Positions 37,793 to 46,362 are shown, counted from the first letter of the stretch. The stretch is DNA of 56,229 nt from an uncultured Clostridia bacterium (GCA_945965275.1 CAMFNB010000004.1:1-56229), one strand, 5' to 3'. Numbers and translations are program-made. Notes: a model not told the origin generated them from the letters alone.

Positions 37793-38170
37793 TTATTTAT
37801 CGTGCCCGCAAACGCTGACTTCTTCTTCATCCGATTCTGCACTTATTTCGTTCCCGGTGGAAGAACGAAAATACTCTGTTACTGCAGGACCCGGCTCTTT
37901 GTTTTTAAGTTCATCATCTGCGCCCGTGTCAAACATATCATCAGGGTCAATGTTTGCCATGCACTTTTTAAGCTCGCTCATTTCATCTCTTGTAAAAGTC
38001 ATCCCTTTGCGCATAAGCGTCTTGTCACTGTTCCATTCTCTTATGTCCAGTTTAGGCTTTGCTCCGTTCCATGAAACCATGTTCACTTCCTTCTGCCAGC
38101 CGTTCACGGAACGATTAAGGCGCCATAGGGGCTTTACGATGTTAAAGCGGAACACTTCTCCGTTTGCCAT
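37793..38170 (-). CDS. YdbC/PC4-like single-stranded DNA-binding protein with acidic tail
   Basis: This 125-residue protein has an N-terminal PC4/YdbC-like fold (FRFNIVKPLWRLNRS, GWQKEVNMVSWNGAKPKLDIREW, MTFTRDEMSELKKCM). Related YdbC proteins bind single-stranded nucleic acid. The C-terminal 45 residues are strongly acidic and look disordered, longer than the usual family length of about 70-80 residues. Such a tail could mediate protein contacts as in SSB proteins; this is inference. It is probably monocistronic. Confidence 0.75.
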   Translation of the reverse strand: MANGEVFRFNIVKPLWRLNRSVNGWQKEVNMVSWNGAKPKLDIREWNSDKTLMRKGMTFTRDEMSELKKCMANIDPDDMFDTGADDELKNKEPGPAVTEYFRSSTGNEISAESDEEEVSVCGHDK

Positions 38171-38223
38171 GCTTATTACCTCCTTTCGAATAATCTCTAT
38201 CGGTAAAAAGCACTATACAGCAA

Positions 38224-38254
38224 ACCCGGGAAACTTATAATACATTTCCCGGGT
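38224..38254 (-). terminator. hairpin after the metallophosphoesterase gene
   Basis: Arms ACCCGGGAAA (38224-38233) and TTTCCCGGGT (38245-38254). The minus-strand tail is short (TTTGCTG), so termination efficiency is uncertain. Confidence 0.6.
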
Positions 38255-38298
38255 CCGTAATAATAATTTTGCGTTACAATTTCCGACAGTGCCTGAAA

Positions 38299-39198
38299 TC
38301 ATGTATCTATGCCGAATAAAAGTTTCATTGCGAGAGGAGAATATTTTTCTTCAAACACCTTATTCCATACGTCATTCGGAATAGGTCCTTTCGTGGTCAT
38401 ATCCGTATTAAGTCTTTCTGTTTTAATGTCATACATGAAATCATTGATAATACTTCTGCCTGATGCCATTCCCGAAAGAATAATCATCATCCATACATAT
38501 GCTTTTTCATACAAATCAGATTTATATACCTCGGTAACTGCCTTATCAAAGTTATATTCGACCTGTCTTAATATAACATTCAGTTCATCGCCGACAAACT
38601 CAAGAATAGCATACTCGGCGCAGCGTGAACCGTTATAGTGAACACCCACGCTTCCGGGGTTAACTGCAATTTTACCGTCCACCTGAGTCATCCACTGCTC
38701 ATGAGTGTGTCCGAACAAAAGAATGTTATCTTCAATTTTTTCAAAGGACGGAGCCACTGCCATGTTACCCTGACTCTTAAGAAGCTTTTCATTTGCAGAA
38801 AAAACCGATCCGTGAACCATTCTTATGGAATACTTGTCATTGACGGGAACCCGCATCTGCTTCGGAAGATTTTCAATATAATCAAGTTCATCGGAAGTAA
38901 GCTGATTGTATGTCCATTCCATTGAAGCAAATGAATCAAAACGCTTCCACACTCCCTCAAAATCCTGATTTCGTCTGTCTATGATTGCATTTTCCCTGTT
39001 ACCGCGGATTACTCTGTCAGAAAGAGAACTGACTCTGCTGAGTACCTCATGGGGATGTTCCCAATCAGTAATAAGGTCACCTAAAAAAAGATAATATTTC
39101 GCTTTATATCGCTTTGAATCGTGAATGCATGCATCAAGTGCACTGATATTCGAGTGAATATCCGACATTACTGCGATTCTTATTATCTCGTCCTTCAT
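38299..39198 (-). CDS. calcineurin-like metallophosphoesterase
   Basis: This 299-residue protein has the metal-binding motifs of YfcE/MJ0936-type phosphodiesterases: AVMSDIHSN, FLGDLITDWEHP, RGNRENAI and LFGHTHEQW, followed by VNPGSVG. A C-terminal helical extension of about 90 residues follows. The ATG at 39196-39198 with GAGAGGGAC upstream is preferred to one 51 bases earlier, which would enter the divergent gene's promoter. The substrate is unknown. Confidence 0.88.
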   Translation of the reverse strand: MKDEIIRIAVMSDIHSNISALDACIHDSKRYKAKYYLFLGDLITDWEHPHEVLSRVSSLSDRVIRGNRENAIIDRRNQDFEGVWKRFDSFASMEWTYNQLTSDELDYIENLPKQMRVPVNDKYSIRMVHGSVFSANEKLLKSQGNMAVAPSFEKIEDNILLFGHTHEQWMTQVDGKIAVNPGSVGVHYNGSRCAEYAILEFVGDELNVILRQVEYNFDKAVTEVYKSDLYEKAYVWMMIILSGMASGRSIINDFMYDIKTERLNTDMTTKGPIPNDVWNKVFEEKYSPLAMKLLFGIDT

Positions 39199-39291
39199 AA
39201 GTCCCTCTCTTTCGGTAAAAATACTATCATATATTAGTGTTTGCCGCAAATATGTGATAGAATAAGTAATAGTAAAAAGGAGCTTATTGCC

Positions 39292-39867
39292 ATGAAATTT
39301 GAGATAAAAAACAATCCCTGGAATTTTCCGTATGCACCGAAGGCCGAAGCTGAGTTTTCACTTGACGAGGACGGATTTAACATAATGCTGCGTGCATATG
39401 AAACTGAGATACGTTTTGTAAATGACGGAAGAAATCTCCCGGTTTATCAGGACTCATGTCTTGAATTCTTCTTCTCTCCTTTTACAGGAGAAAAAAGACC
39501 GTATTTTAACTTTGAGATAAACCCTCTCGGTTCTCTCTACACGGGATTTTCCGCTGACGGTACAAGAGCCGGTTCCGGCCCTGTTGCAGGCGAGCTTCCC
39601 GGAGATTATTTCAGAATCAAATCCATGTCAAAATCAGATGCCGAAAATTTCAGCGGTCCTTATTGGGAAGTTTCATATCATGTTCCCTTTGAGTATATGG
39701 AAAAATTTTTACCGGAAGTCAATTTCCGTGAATTAAAAGAAATCACCGCAAACTTTTACAAATGCGGTGATCTTACGTCAAATGAACACTATTTGTCATG
39801 GAACAACATCGAAACCGAAACCCCTGATTTTCATGTTCCCGAATACTTCGGTCACATCAAACTGTAA
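39292..39867 (+). CDS. carbohydrate-binding family 9-like protein
   Basis: This 191-residue protein resembles the CBM9-like domain used as a stand-alone protein in gut Firmicutes: PVYQDSCLEFFFSP, YFNFEINPLGSLY and PYWEVSYHVPF. There is no signal peptide, so it is probably cytoplasmic despite the binding fold. The ATG at 39292 with AAAGGAGC upstream is preferred to an earlier in-frame start. The last 16 bases overlap the convergent cimA gene. Confidence 0.75.
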   Translation: MKFEIKNNPWNFPYAPKAEAEFSLDEDGFNIMLRAYETEIRFVNDGRNLPVYQDSCLEFFFSPFTGEKRPYFNFEINPLGSLYTGFSADGTRAGSGPVAGELPGDYFRIKSMSKSDAENFSGPYWEVSYHVPFEYMEKFLPEVNFRELKEITANFYKCGDLTSNEHYLSWNNIETETPDFHVPEYFGHIKL

Positions 39868-41402
39868 AGCAGATATTCGTGTGAATCCAGAAGAGCCATT
39901 TTACTGGCTTCGATTATATCTTCAGACATGCCGACGGTAACCCAGTTGTGTTTTCCGTCGGTTGATTCTATTAAAACTCTTACCTTTGAAGCCGTTCCGC
40001 GTTTTGAGTCAAGCACACGTACTTTATAGTCCACGAGGTGCATATTTGAAATTCCCGGATAGAATTTTGAAAGTGCTTTACGAAGAGAACTGTCAAGTGC
40101 ATCCACAGGACCGTTTCCGTCTGCAGACGTAACCGCTTCTTCATCTCCCACAAGGACATCAACAATCGCAGAGGACTTGGCATTTACAGAAGTGACTCTG
40201 TAGCTGTCCAAACGGAAAAATTCTTTTGAAAGGCCCAGTGTTTTTCTTACGAGAATCTCGAATGACGCATCAGCGCCCTCATACTGAAAGCCCTCAAGCT
40301 CCATGTTTTTAAGAGCCATTACAACCTTCTCAGCATCTTCTGAGCTTATTTCAACACCGGGCATAATCTTTTTGATTTTGGAAATAACAGCTGCTTTTCC
40401 GGAAACCTCCGAAAGAACACTTCTTCTGTGATTGCCCACTGCTTCCGGATTGATATGTTCGTATGTTCTGCTGTCTTTCAGCACTCCGTCAATATGAATT
40501 CCGCCCTTATGTGAAAACGCATCTCGTCCCACATAGGGTTCTCTTGCATATGCCTTTATATTGAGAAGATCAGCCGCTTTATAGTAGCTCTGAGTAATCT
40601 CGGAAATACATTCATTCGAAACACAGTCCATACCCAGCTTTAATTTCATTGTAGGAATAACTGTAAAAAAGTCCGCATTTCCGCATCTCTCGCCTATTCC
40701 CATAAGTGTAACCTGGACAAACTCCGCGCCGTGTCTTGCGGCTTCTATTGTGTTTATTGCCGCGAAACCGATATCGTTATGTGCATGAATTCCGACAGGT
40801 CCGCATTCCTTTATTTCATCTGACTCAAAAACAGCTTTGATTTCTTCCGGCATTGCCGCGCCTCTTGTGTCGCAGAGGCAAATCAGTTCAGCTCCTGCTT
40901 CTTTTGCGACTTTAATTGTTGAGACTGCATATTCTCTGTCATCGGCATATCCGTCAAAGAAATGCTCTGCGTCGTAGAAAACATGCTTTCCGTTTTTACG
41001 GAGATATTCAATGGACCTTCTGATTATTTCAAGATTCTTTTCTTTTGATATGCCGAGTATGGCTTTTGCCTGAAATTCAGAAGACTTTCCGAAAATGCAT
41101 ACATATTCTGCGAAGCAGTTTATAAGAGCCTGGAGGTTTGCATCTTCCTCACAGGGAACATCGGCACGACAGGTTGAACCGAAAGCCACTGCTTTTGAAT
41201 TCCTCAGCGGATGAGATTCAAGATACTCAAAGAACTGCTGGTCCTTGGGATTGAATCCCGGCGCACCGCACTCAATGAAAGGCACTCCCAAAGAGTCAAG
41301 GAGAGCTGTAATTCTTTTCTTGTCTTCAATGGTAAAATGAGAGCCCACTCCCTGCATACCGTCTCTTAAAGTTGTATCATAAACAAAGATTTTTTTGTCC
41401 AT
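39852..41402 (-). CDS. cimA: (R)-citramalate synthase
   Basis: This 516-residue DRE-TIM metallolyase begins KKIFVYDTTLRDGMQGVG and carries IHAHNDIGFA, the metal-binding and active-site features of the isopropylmalate/citramalate synthase family, and a C-terminal LeuA-type allosteric domain (about 390-516). FAEYVCIFGKSS and the overall length fit CimA, which condenses pyruvate and acetyl-CoA in threonine-independent isoleucine synthesis. No T-box leader fits in the 68-bp upstream gap. Homocitrate synthase-like activity cannot be excluded. Confidence 0.88.
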   Translation of the reverse strand: MDKKIFVYDTTLRDGMQGVGSHFTIEDKKRITALLDSLGVPFIECGAPGFNPKDQQFFEYLESHPLRNSKAVAFGSTCRADVPCEEDANLQALINCFAEYVCIFGKSSEFQAKAILGISKEKNLEIIRRSIEYLRKNGKHVFYDAEHFFDGYADDREYAVSTIKVAKEAGAELICLCDTRGAAMPEEIKAVFESDEIKECGPVGIHAHNDIGFAAINTIEAARHGAEFVQVTLMGIGERCGNADFFTVIPTMKLKLGMDCVSNECISEITQSYYKAADLLNIKAYAREPYVGRDAFSHKGGIHIDGVLKDSRTYEHINPEAVGNHRRSVLSEVSGKAAVISKIKKIMPGVEISSEDAEKVVMALKNMELEGFQYEGADASFEILVRKTLGLSKEFFRLDSYRVTSVNAKSSAIVDVLVGDEEAVTSADGNGPVDALDSSLRKALSKFYPGISNMHLVDYKVRVLDSKRGTASKVRVLIESTDGKHNWVTVGMSEDIIEASKMALLDSHEYLLYSLM

Positions 41403-41470
41403 AAAATCCTCCGTCCGTAATTATATCATATATTTTGATTTTTTTCGATTTGTAGTATAATAAACGCATT

Positions 41471-44299
41471 ATGAAAAAAGAAAAAACTGCTAAAGTAAAA
41501 AAAGAGAAGCTTCCTAAAAAGAAGTTTTCTCTGCGTGTAAAAGACAACATTAATTCCAGTGTAAATTCCTTTAAGGAATTTTTCGGAATAACAAGACGAA
41601 GCCTTGTAGTTTACGGATCCCTCGGACTTTTCGTGGCTGCGCTTTCGATGATTCTCACTGCCTTCTGGCAGTCTGATATCGGCGGGGCTCTCTACGTAAT
41701 GAACATTTTCCCGCGACTTGCAACGCTCTTTATATTCGTCCTGCCCTCATTCATATTCAGCTACAGACGCACACTGTTCACTATAGGTTCATCTATATGG
41801 ATGACCTGGGTACTCTATGCATACAATTGCAGAGTTTCATGGGTGCTTCTCGCCTTTACCATCGGCATTTTAATTTCAGGCTTTTGTTTCAAGATTGACA
41901 CAAACAAGCCTTGGTATTCAAAAGGCAGAGGCTATATGGTCAAGGTCGCCGAGTGGTATTATGCAGGTGTAATAATTGTTCTTGCTCTTGAAGTCATTTC
42001 AAGAATGAATCTGATTAACTCACTGCACATGTTCTTCATGAATCCGGACACATTTGGAAATAACCTGCTTATCTTTATGTGCATCGGTGCTTTCATCCTG
42101 CTTCTTCCGAAGAGAAAGCTCGTTTTCTTCATCTATTCCACATTTTGGGTTATTCTTGCGTATGCAAGCTATCTCAAATGTCTTAATATCAGTGAGCCGG
42201 CATATCTTCTTGATATTTTCCAGCTCAGTGAAGCAATTTCGGCAATGTTCACATATCTTAATTTCTTTGACGTGTTCATTGTTATTGTTATGCTTGCCCT
42301 TTTGGTTCTCGGAATCAGACTTTTGGCAAAGAAGGAAAAAAGCCGGCCTTTCAGGATTGCAAACATTGCACTTATGCTTGCCGTTTATCTTCTCTGCTGG
42401 GGCGTTTTCGCGTGCATAACTCAGCTTCCTTATGCCGTAACTTCCAGATCAGGCGAAAACAAAAAGGATGCTTTTTACAGAAACGGTTTCGTATACAGTT
42501 TTGTAAATTCAGTTGCAAAATCAGGTGTTTCAATGCCGACTGACTATTCTGCCAATGCGGTTAAAGCACTCAGAGAAAAAATAGAAAACGAATATGTTTC
42601 AAGAGAAACAGACGGAACAAAGAAGGACGTCAACGTAATTGCAATTCAGCTCGAATCATATGTTGACTCATATTTCTTTGAAGACATGGAGTATGAATAT
42701 GATCCGCTTCCGTTCCTCCACTCGCTTAAAGAAAACTATTCTTCAGGCATAGTAGATGTTCCGGTATTCGGCGGACAGACTGTAAAAAGTGAATTTGAGT
42801 TCATGACAGGTCTTTCAATGGACAACCTGCCTTCAGGATACAATCCGTATGTTCAGTACGTGCTTCGTCATCCTATGGACAACATTTCAAAGTACTTCAA
42901 GGACAGAGATTACACAATTACCTGTATTCACGACTATCAGGGTGAGTTCTTCAACAGAGATCAGGTATATAACAAGCTTGGCTTTGACAGATTCATTCCG
43001 CGTGAATGTATGCCTGATGTTGAATGGCGCGGACAGAAGATTATCTTCGGTAATGACAGCACATTCACACCGCAGATTAAGCAGGTAATGGATGCTTCTG
43101 AAGGTCCTGATTTCATCTTCGGTATCACATGTCAGCTTCATGGTTCATACGAGCCTATTCCGAAGGAAGATTATCCTATGCAGATGGCTCTCAAGCCGGA
43201 CGAAGATGGCGTTGTAAACGAAGAATTCGAAGGCCAGATTGCATACTACACAAAGGAAATGATTAAATTCGACGAGGCCATCAAGAGTATTATCGAATAC
43301 CTCGAAGAACGCGGCGAGCCCACATACGTAATCATGTATTCAGATCACCTTCCAACTCTCTGCAACGATGTCGTTTCAAATGAAGACAGATACAGAACAC
43401 AGTACTTCACATGGAATAACCTGGGCATTGAAAAGGATGACGATCACGAGATGGAGCTTTATATGCTCTCAACATACATGTGTCAGCAGCTCGGCATTGA
43501 CGGCACTGAAATCAACAAGTTCCATTCCTTATATGAGGACACTCCTGAAAACGCAAAAGACTTCAGTTACCTTCAGTATTACAAAATGTACGAGGAAGAA
43601 TATGATCTCTATCCGGCACACAAGCAGGAAGCTTCAGGTTCTTCAAATGCCACATTCTATGTATTCGAAGGAATAGTTCTTGTACTTCTTGTAATCTTCA
43701 CGATTATAATGATTGGTAAAAAGAGATTCGTAATGGTAATTTGTGTTACTCTTCTTGTTGTTTTGATTTGCGGTGCAATAACAATACTTGTACCGTCATC
43801 ACCGGCAAAGCCTGTTACTCCCGCAGATTCTGATAAGAGTTTCCATAATGACAACTACATCATTTCACAGATTAAGCAAATCAAGGTGGAAAAGATTGCC
43901 CTTTCAGATGAAATTCTCATTTGTTACGGCAGCGGTTTCACGCAGGATACTCACATTTCAATCAACGGCAAGAACTATATGCTGACTTATGTCGACGATA
44001 ATACCGCCATAATCATGGGATTTGACGCTCCTATTCAGGATGGTGACAGGATTACTCTTCGTATTGTCGGTGCCCGAAACGGCGGCACTTTCACCGAAAC
44101 AGAACCGTATCCGTATGACCAGATCGATTTCGCGGTTGAGATTCTTCCGCAGAGAATTCAGGACAAGATTGCGGAGATTATCGCAGCATCGATAACTCCT
44201 TCACCTACTCCGGAAATAACACCTACACCTGAGGGATATATTGAAGCAGAGGCAGATGAAACAGCTGTTACGACTCCTTCCCCGGTTCCCGCAAACTGA
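41471..44299 (+). CDS. LtaS-family membrane sulfatase with C-terminal TIG-like extension
   Basis: This 942-residue protein has a lysine-rich start, about seven to eight membrane helices (about 45-325) and an extracellular sulfatase domain (about 385-690) with Glu395 in IQLES, the catalytic Thr437 in GGQTVKSEFEF and Asp625/His626 in YSDHLPTL. LtaS enzymes polymerise glycerol phosphate from phosphatidylglycerol. Unusually, two more membrane helices (about 722-774) follow, then a domain resembling an IPT/TIG fold (about 800-895; ICYGSGFTQDTHISING) and a Pro/Thr tail. Typical LtaS proteins are near 650 residues. Confidence 0.85.
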   Translation: MKKEKTAKVKKEKLPKKKFSLRVKDNINSSVNSFKEFFGITRRSLVVYGSLGLFVAALSMILTAFWQSDIGGALYVMNIFPRLATLFIFVLPSFIFSYRRTLFTIGSSIWMTWVLYAYNCRVSWVLLAFTIGILISGFCFKIDTNKPWYSKGRGYMVKVAEWYYAGVIIVLALEVISRMNLINSLHMFFMNPDTFGNNLLIFMCIGAFILLLPKRKLVFFIYSTFWVILAYASYLKCLNISEPAYLLDIFQLSEAISAMFTYLNFFDVFIVIVMLALLVLGIRLLAKKEKSRPFRIANIALMLAVYLLCWGVFACITQLPYAVTSRSGENKKDAFYRNGFVYSFVNSVAKSGVSMPTDYSANAVKALREKIENEYVSRETDGTKKDVNVIAIQLESYVDSYFFEDMEYEYDPLPFLHSLKENYSSGIVDVPVFGGQTVKSEFEFMTGLSMDNLPSGYNPYVQYVLRHPMDNISKYFKDRDYTITCIHDYQGEFFNRDQVYNKLGFDRFIPRECMPDVEWRGQKIIFGNDSTFTPQIKQVMDASEGPDFIFGITCQLHGSYEPIPKEDYPMQMALKPDEDGVVNEEFEGQIAYYTKEMIKFDEAIKSIIEYLEERGEPTYVIMYSDHLPTLCNDVVSNEDRYRTQYFTWNNLGIEKDDDHEMELYMLSTYMCQQLGIDGTEINKFHSLYEDTPENAKDFSYLQYYKMYEEEYDLYPAHKQEASGSSNATFYVFEGIVLVLLVIFTIIMIGKKRFVMVICVTLLVVLICGAITILVPSSPAKPVTPADSDKSFHNDNYIISQIKQIKVEKIALSDEILICYGSGFTQDTHISINGKNYMLTYVDDNTAIIMGFDAPIQDGDRITLRIVGARNGGTFTETEPYPYDQIDFAVEILPQRIQDKIAEIIAASITPSPTPEITPTPEGYIEAEADETAVTTPSPVPAN

Positions 44300-44314
44300 T
44301 TAAAGTAAATATTG

Positions 44315-44350
44315 AGGGCCTTAACTAATAAAAAGTTAAGGCCCTTTGTT
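44315..44350. terminator. bidirectional terminator
   Basis: Perfect 11-bp stem AGGGCCTTAAC (44315-44325)/GTTAAGGCCCT (44335-44345) with T-rich flank on the plus side. It lies between the convergent LtaS-like and DUF6273 genes. Confidence 0.9.
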
Positions 44351-44370
44351 TTATATTTTTACCGTAATAT

Positions 44371-45135
44371 TTATTCAGCAATCTTTAATCGCATTGCCGG
44401 TCTTACTGCTCCGTATATTTCTCCCACGTTGTTTCCGAATACTACAACCTCACCGGTTATGCTGACATTTGCGGCATAGTGCTGTTGATTACCTGATGAT
44501 CTGAGCCACCACCAGCAGCCTTCATCACTATATTTGCACACTCTTGAATCGTTGTCTTCAAAATACATATTTGCTTCGTCAATGCTGAGCAAAAATATTC
44601 TGTCAGATGTGGGCGCTCCGCCCCATGTTCCGTATGTCGGATTCGGATTATTCGGATTTTCTCTTTCAATGATAAGAGTTCTTTCCGTTCTGTCAAAGTT
44701 TTCTTCATAGAAATCAAAATTAAGTATGGGCCTCATTCTGCAGTTTTCCCAGGTAACATTTGCATCCTTGAAATCGTACTCCATAACGAAAACGGCGTCT
44801 TTGGTTATGACAAGCAATTCCTTCTCCTGCTTATCAAGAACAATCCAATCATAATTTCCGAATTTAAAAACATCGCCTTTTTCATAATTCATTAATTGTA
44901 TTTCCAGTGCTCTTGTTTGGCTGTCCCGGTAATCCAAGTCGTCGAAAGCTGCTTCGGCATCGTCGTACTTTCCTTCTTCGTAAAGTGACATTGCTTTATC
45001 ATATTTTGCCTGCGGAATGATGTAGAAAAACAAAACCGTGCTGCACGCAAGAATTAATGCGATGGCTGCAATAACGGTCATTTTTACAGTGTTGATTTTA
45101 TCGTTTGAATTCGGATTTTCGTCAGTGCTTATCAT
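44371..45135 (-). CDS. TPR-like membrane protein with DUF6273 domain
   Basis: This 254-residue protein has a membrane helix (about 19-41), a short TPR-like stretch (KAMSLYEEGKYDDAEAAF), and a C-terminal domain with GNYDWIVLDK, WWWLRSSGN and GAVRPAMRLKI. The last blocks fit DUF6273, a domain common on the surface of gut Clostridia and possibly related to sulfatase-modifying-factor folds. Its function is unknown. It is probably anchored with the DUF6273 domain outside. Confidence 0.75.
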   Translation of the reverse strand: MISTDENPNSNDKINTVKMTVIAAIALILACSTVLFFYIIPQAKYDKAMSLYEEGKYDDAEAAFDDLDYRDSQTRALEIQLMNYEKGDVFKFGNYDWIVLDKQEKELLVITKDAVFVMEYDFKDANVTWENCRMRPILNFDFYEENFDRTERTLIIERENPNNPNPTYGTWGGAPTSDRIFLLSIDEANMYFEDNDSRVCKYSDEGCWWWLRSSGNQQHYAANVSITGEVVVFGNNVGEIYGAVRPAMRLKIAE

Positions 45136-45230
45136 GGTATCCTCTTTCCTATGTTATGTTTGTATTTTATGATATGCACGAGTGCATTGTAAACATGCCT
45201 TCTGTAAACATTTTATGACTGAAAATCCGT

Positions 45231-45260
45231 AAAAAAAGTCCCTCTTTTCAGAGGGACTTT
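45231..45260. terminator. terminator next to the distal rhaA-end repeat
   Basis: Perfect stem AAAGTCCCTC (45235-45244)/GAGGGACTTT (45251-45260) with A/T tails. It is related in sequence to the terminator at 46856-46880 beside rhaA and is likely the original rhaA terminator or its duplicate. Confidence 0.88.
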
Positions 45261-45267
45261 AAGTAAC

Positions 45268-45302
45268 AAGATTTAATTATCTCTTAAGCTGAACTTCTTC
45301 TT
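45268..45302. repeat. 35-bp direct repeat, distal copy (putative att site)
   Basis: Identical over 35 bp to 46892-46926. It starts AAGATTTAATTATCTC and ends GAACTTCTTCTT. It contains the last codons of rhaA (EEVQLKR and stop on the minus strand) but no functional gene here. Confidence 0.93.
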
Positions 45303-45317
45303 TCAAATAGAAAAGAT

Positions 45318-45680
45318 TTATGCTGCATCTGTGGAATAAACTTCTTTTATCATGCTCGTTATTCGGTAATAATCTTCACTGTTTCTTGTGAATAATGAGA
45401 TTCTTACACCAATGTCATTTAGTATTTTAATAATTTGCAAAACTCTTTTTATGTAAAATCTATTCAACCATTTACTGTAACTTTTAGGAATTGTATCAAT
45501 ATATAGGTAATATAATCCTGATAATTTGAGCACTATTAACTGGTCATATTTCATCTTTAAAAGATCAGATATGTTAATTGTATTTTCATACTCATCATTA
45601 CTGCCCAGGATTATATCCGGACACTCTTCAGGAATGCACAAATGATCAAATTCCTTTCCTATAAGCTTATAACTACTCAT
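45318..45680 (-). CDS. unknown protein of the rhaA-end element
   Basis: This 120-residue protein begins MSSYKLIGKEFDHLCIPEE and has a basic C-terminal half (KSYSKWLNRFYIKRVLQI). No signal peptide or membrane helix and no family recognised. The ATG at 45678-45680 with GAGGTG upstream is preferred to an in-frame TTG 18 bases earlier. It begins 7 bp after the stop of the preceding gene, so the two are likely co-expressed partners, for example toxin/antitoxin or effector/immunity; this is untested inference. AT-rich codon use differs from the neighbours. Confidence 0.65.
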   Translation of the reverse strand: MSSYKLIGKEFDHLCIPEECPDIILGSNDEYENTINISDLLKMKYDQLIVLKLSGLYYLYIDTIPKSYSKWLNRFYIKRVLQIIKILNDIGVRISLFTRNSEDYYRITSMIKEVYSTDAA

Positions 45681-45687
45681 AAACACC

Positions 45688-46035
45688 TCACAAGTCAATT
45701 GCTATTCCAGTATTGCTTTCTATGGCAACCAGCGCAAAAGACGTCAAAACATTACATATCTCAGTAAGCCTAGGAGGGAACATGCTCTTATCCATTTGAT
45801 TAATGCATTCAATCATATTTTTACATTTTTCCGGCGAAAAATAGTCATAATCTCCGTAGTCCAATAAAGAATCACAGGCAGAATTAATTTTATCTATCAA
45901 GTAAAGATTCATTAAATCGAAATCACTTTCAGCAATTTCATATTTTGTCACTTTTTCTTCTGCTTCCATTGTCAGATCATATCCTGGACCGTACGGTTTA
46001 AGCCCTTCAATTGTTTTAGCCAAATAAATATTCAT
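45688..46035 (-). CDS. unknown acidic protein of the rhaA-end element
   Basis: This 115-residue protein begins MNIYLAKTIEGLKPYGPGY and is acidic, with blocks DYDYFSPEKCKNMIECI and PPRLTEICNVLTSFAL. It is predicted to be mostly helical and cytoplasmic. No family is recognised; small acidic helical proteins of this kind are often immunity or antitoxin proteins, but that is speculation. A strong AAAGGAGC precedes the ATG. It is adjacent to the 120-residue gene and overlaps a short ORF in another frame at its 5' end. Confidence 0.65.
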   Translation of the reverse strand: MNIYLAKTIEGLKPYGPGYDLTMEAEEKVTKYEIAESDFDLMNLYLIDKINSACDSLLDYGDYDYFSPEKCKNMIECINQMDKSMFPPRLTEICNVLTSFALVAIESNTGIAIDL

Positions 46036-46165
46036 TTTTTACTGCTCCTTTTTTTGATTTTAAAATGTAACATTTGTTTTGCTTATCATATATTCTAACA
46101 TATCCGGCCGGCATATCTGCCTTAACTATATACTTACATATACCTTTTATATTCGCTGATTTCAC
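46016..46165 (-). CDS. short ORF, possibly a remnant of a small phage-like gene
   Basis: A frame from GTG (46163-46165) encodes 49 residues, or 32 residues from an ATG at 46112-46114. It contains DMPAGYVRIYDKQNKCYIL, which reads like genuine protein rather than noise. It ends 20 bases inside the 115-residue gene, in a different frame. No good ribosome binding site is seen, so it is more likely a remnant than an active gene. Confidence 0.4.
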   Translation of the reverse strand: MKSANIKGICKYIVKADMPAGYVRIYDKQNKCYILKSKKGAVKNEYLFG

Positions 46166-46345
46166 TCTGCATTTTCTCTATTCTTGGATATAAACACTTA
46201 TCACCTTCAAAAAAACACAAAACTGTTTTTTGAGGATTTCTAACACGCCTGTCTTTTCGATGTGTGTAAAGAGTTTATACAACTCGCTATTTCTTATCTG
46301 ATATTTATAATTGCATTTCCGCAATTTGCTTTCTAAAAAAAACAC
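46134..46345 (-). pseudogene. broken small gene (about 70 residues) disrupted at a T7 tract
   Basis: From a GTG at 46343-46345 one frame reads ESKLRKCNYKYQIRNSELYK and on to GVLEILKKQFCVF. A second frame then continues FEGDKCLYPRIEKMQSEISE to a TAA at 46134-46136. The frames join if the seven-base T run (A7 on the plus strand, 46209-46215) gains one T; the span of 212 nt then becomes 213 nt, a clean 70-codon ORF. The non-random composition across both frames supports a real ancestral gene. Transcriptional slippage or sequencing error at the homopolymer could also restore it. Confidence 0.55.
46300..46325. promoter_or_regulatory. 26-bp element, copy A (candidate XRE operator)
   Basis: It contains the palindrome ATTGCATTTCCGCAAT (46310-46325), with arms ATTGC/GCAAT, preceded by GATATT. 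It is 21/26 identical to 46811-46836. It lies inside the broken small gene, about 265 bp upstream of the 115-residue gene. Confidence 0.55.
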
Positions 46346-46362
46346 CTTCCCGGCGTTTTTTT
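46335..46362 (-). terminator. probable terminator downstream of the XRE gene
   Basis: On the minus strand AAAAAAACGCC pairs with GGTGTTTTTTT (one G-U pair) around a five-base loop and runs into T8. It lies about 80 bp after the XRE stop codon. Confidence 0.6.

Noticed and set aside
41403-41470. T-box or other leader riboswitch before cimA
   Set aside because: Only 68 bp separate cimA from the divergent LtaS-like gene, too short for a T-box, and no leader hairpin is seen.
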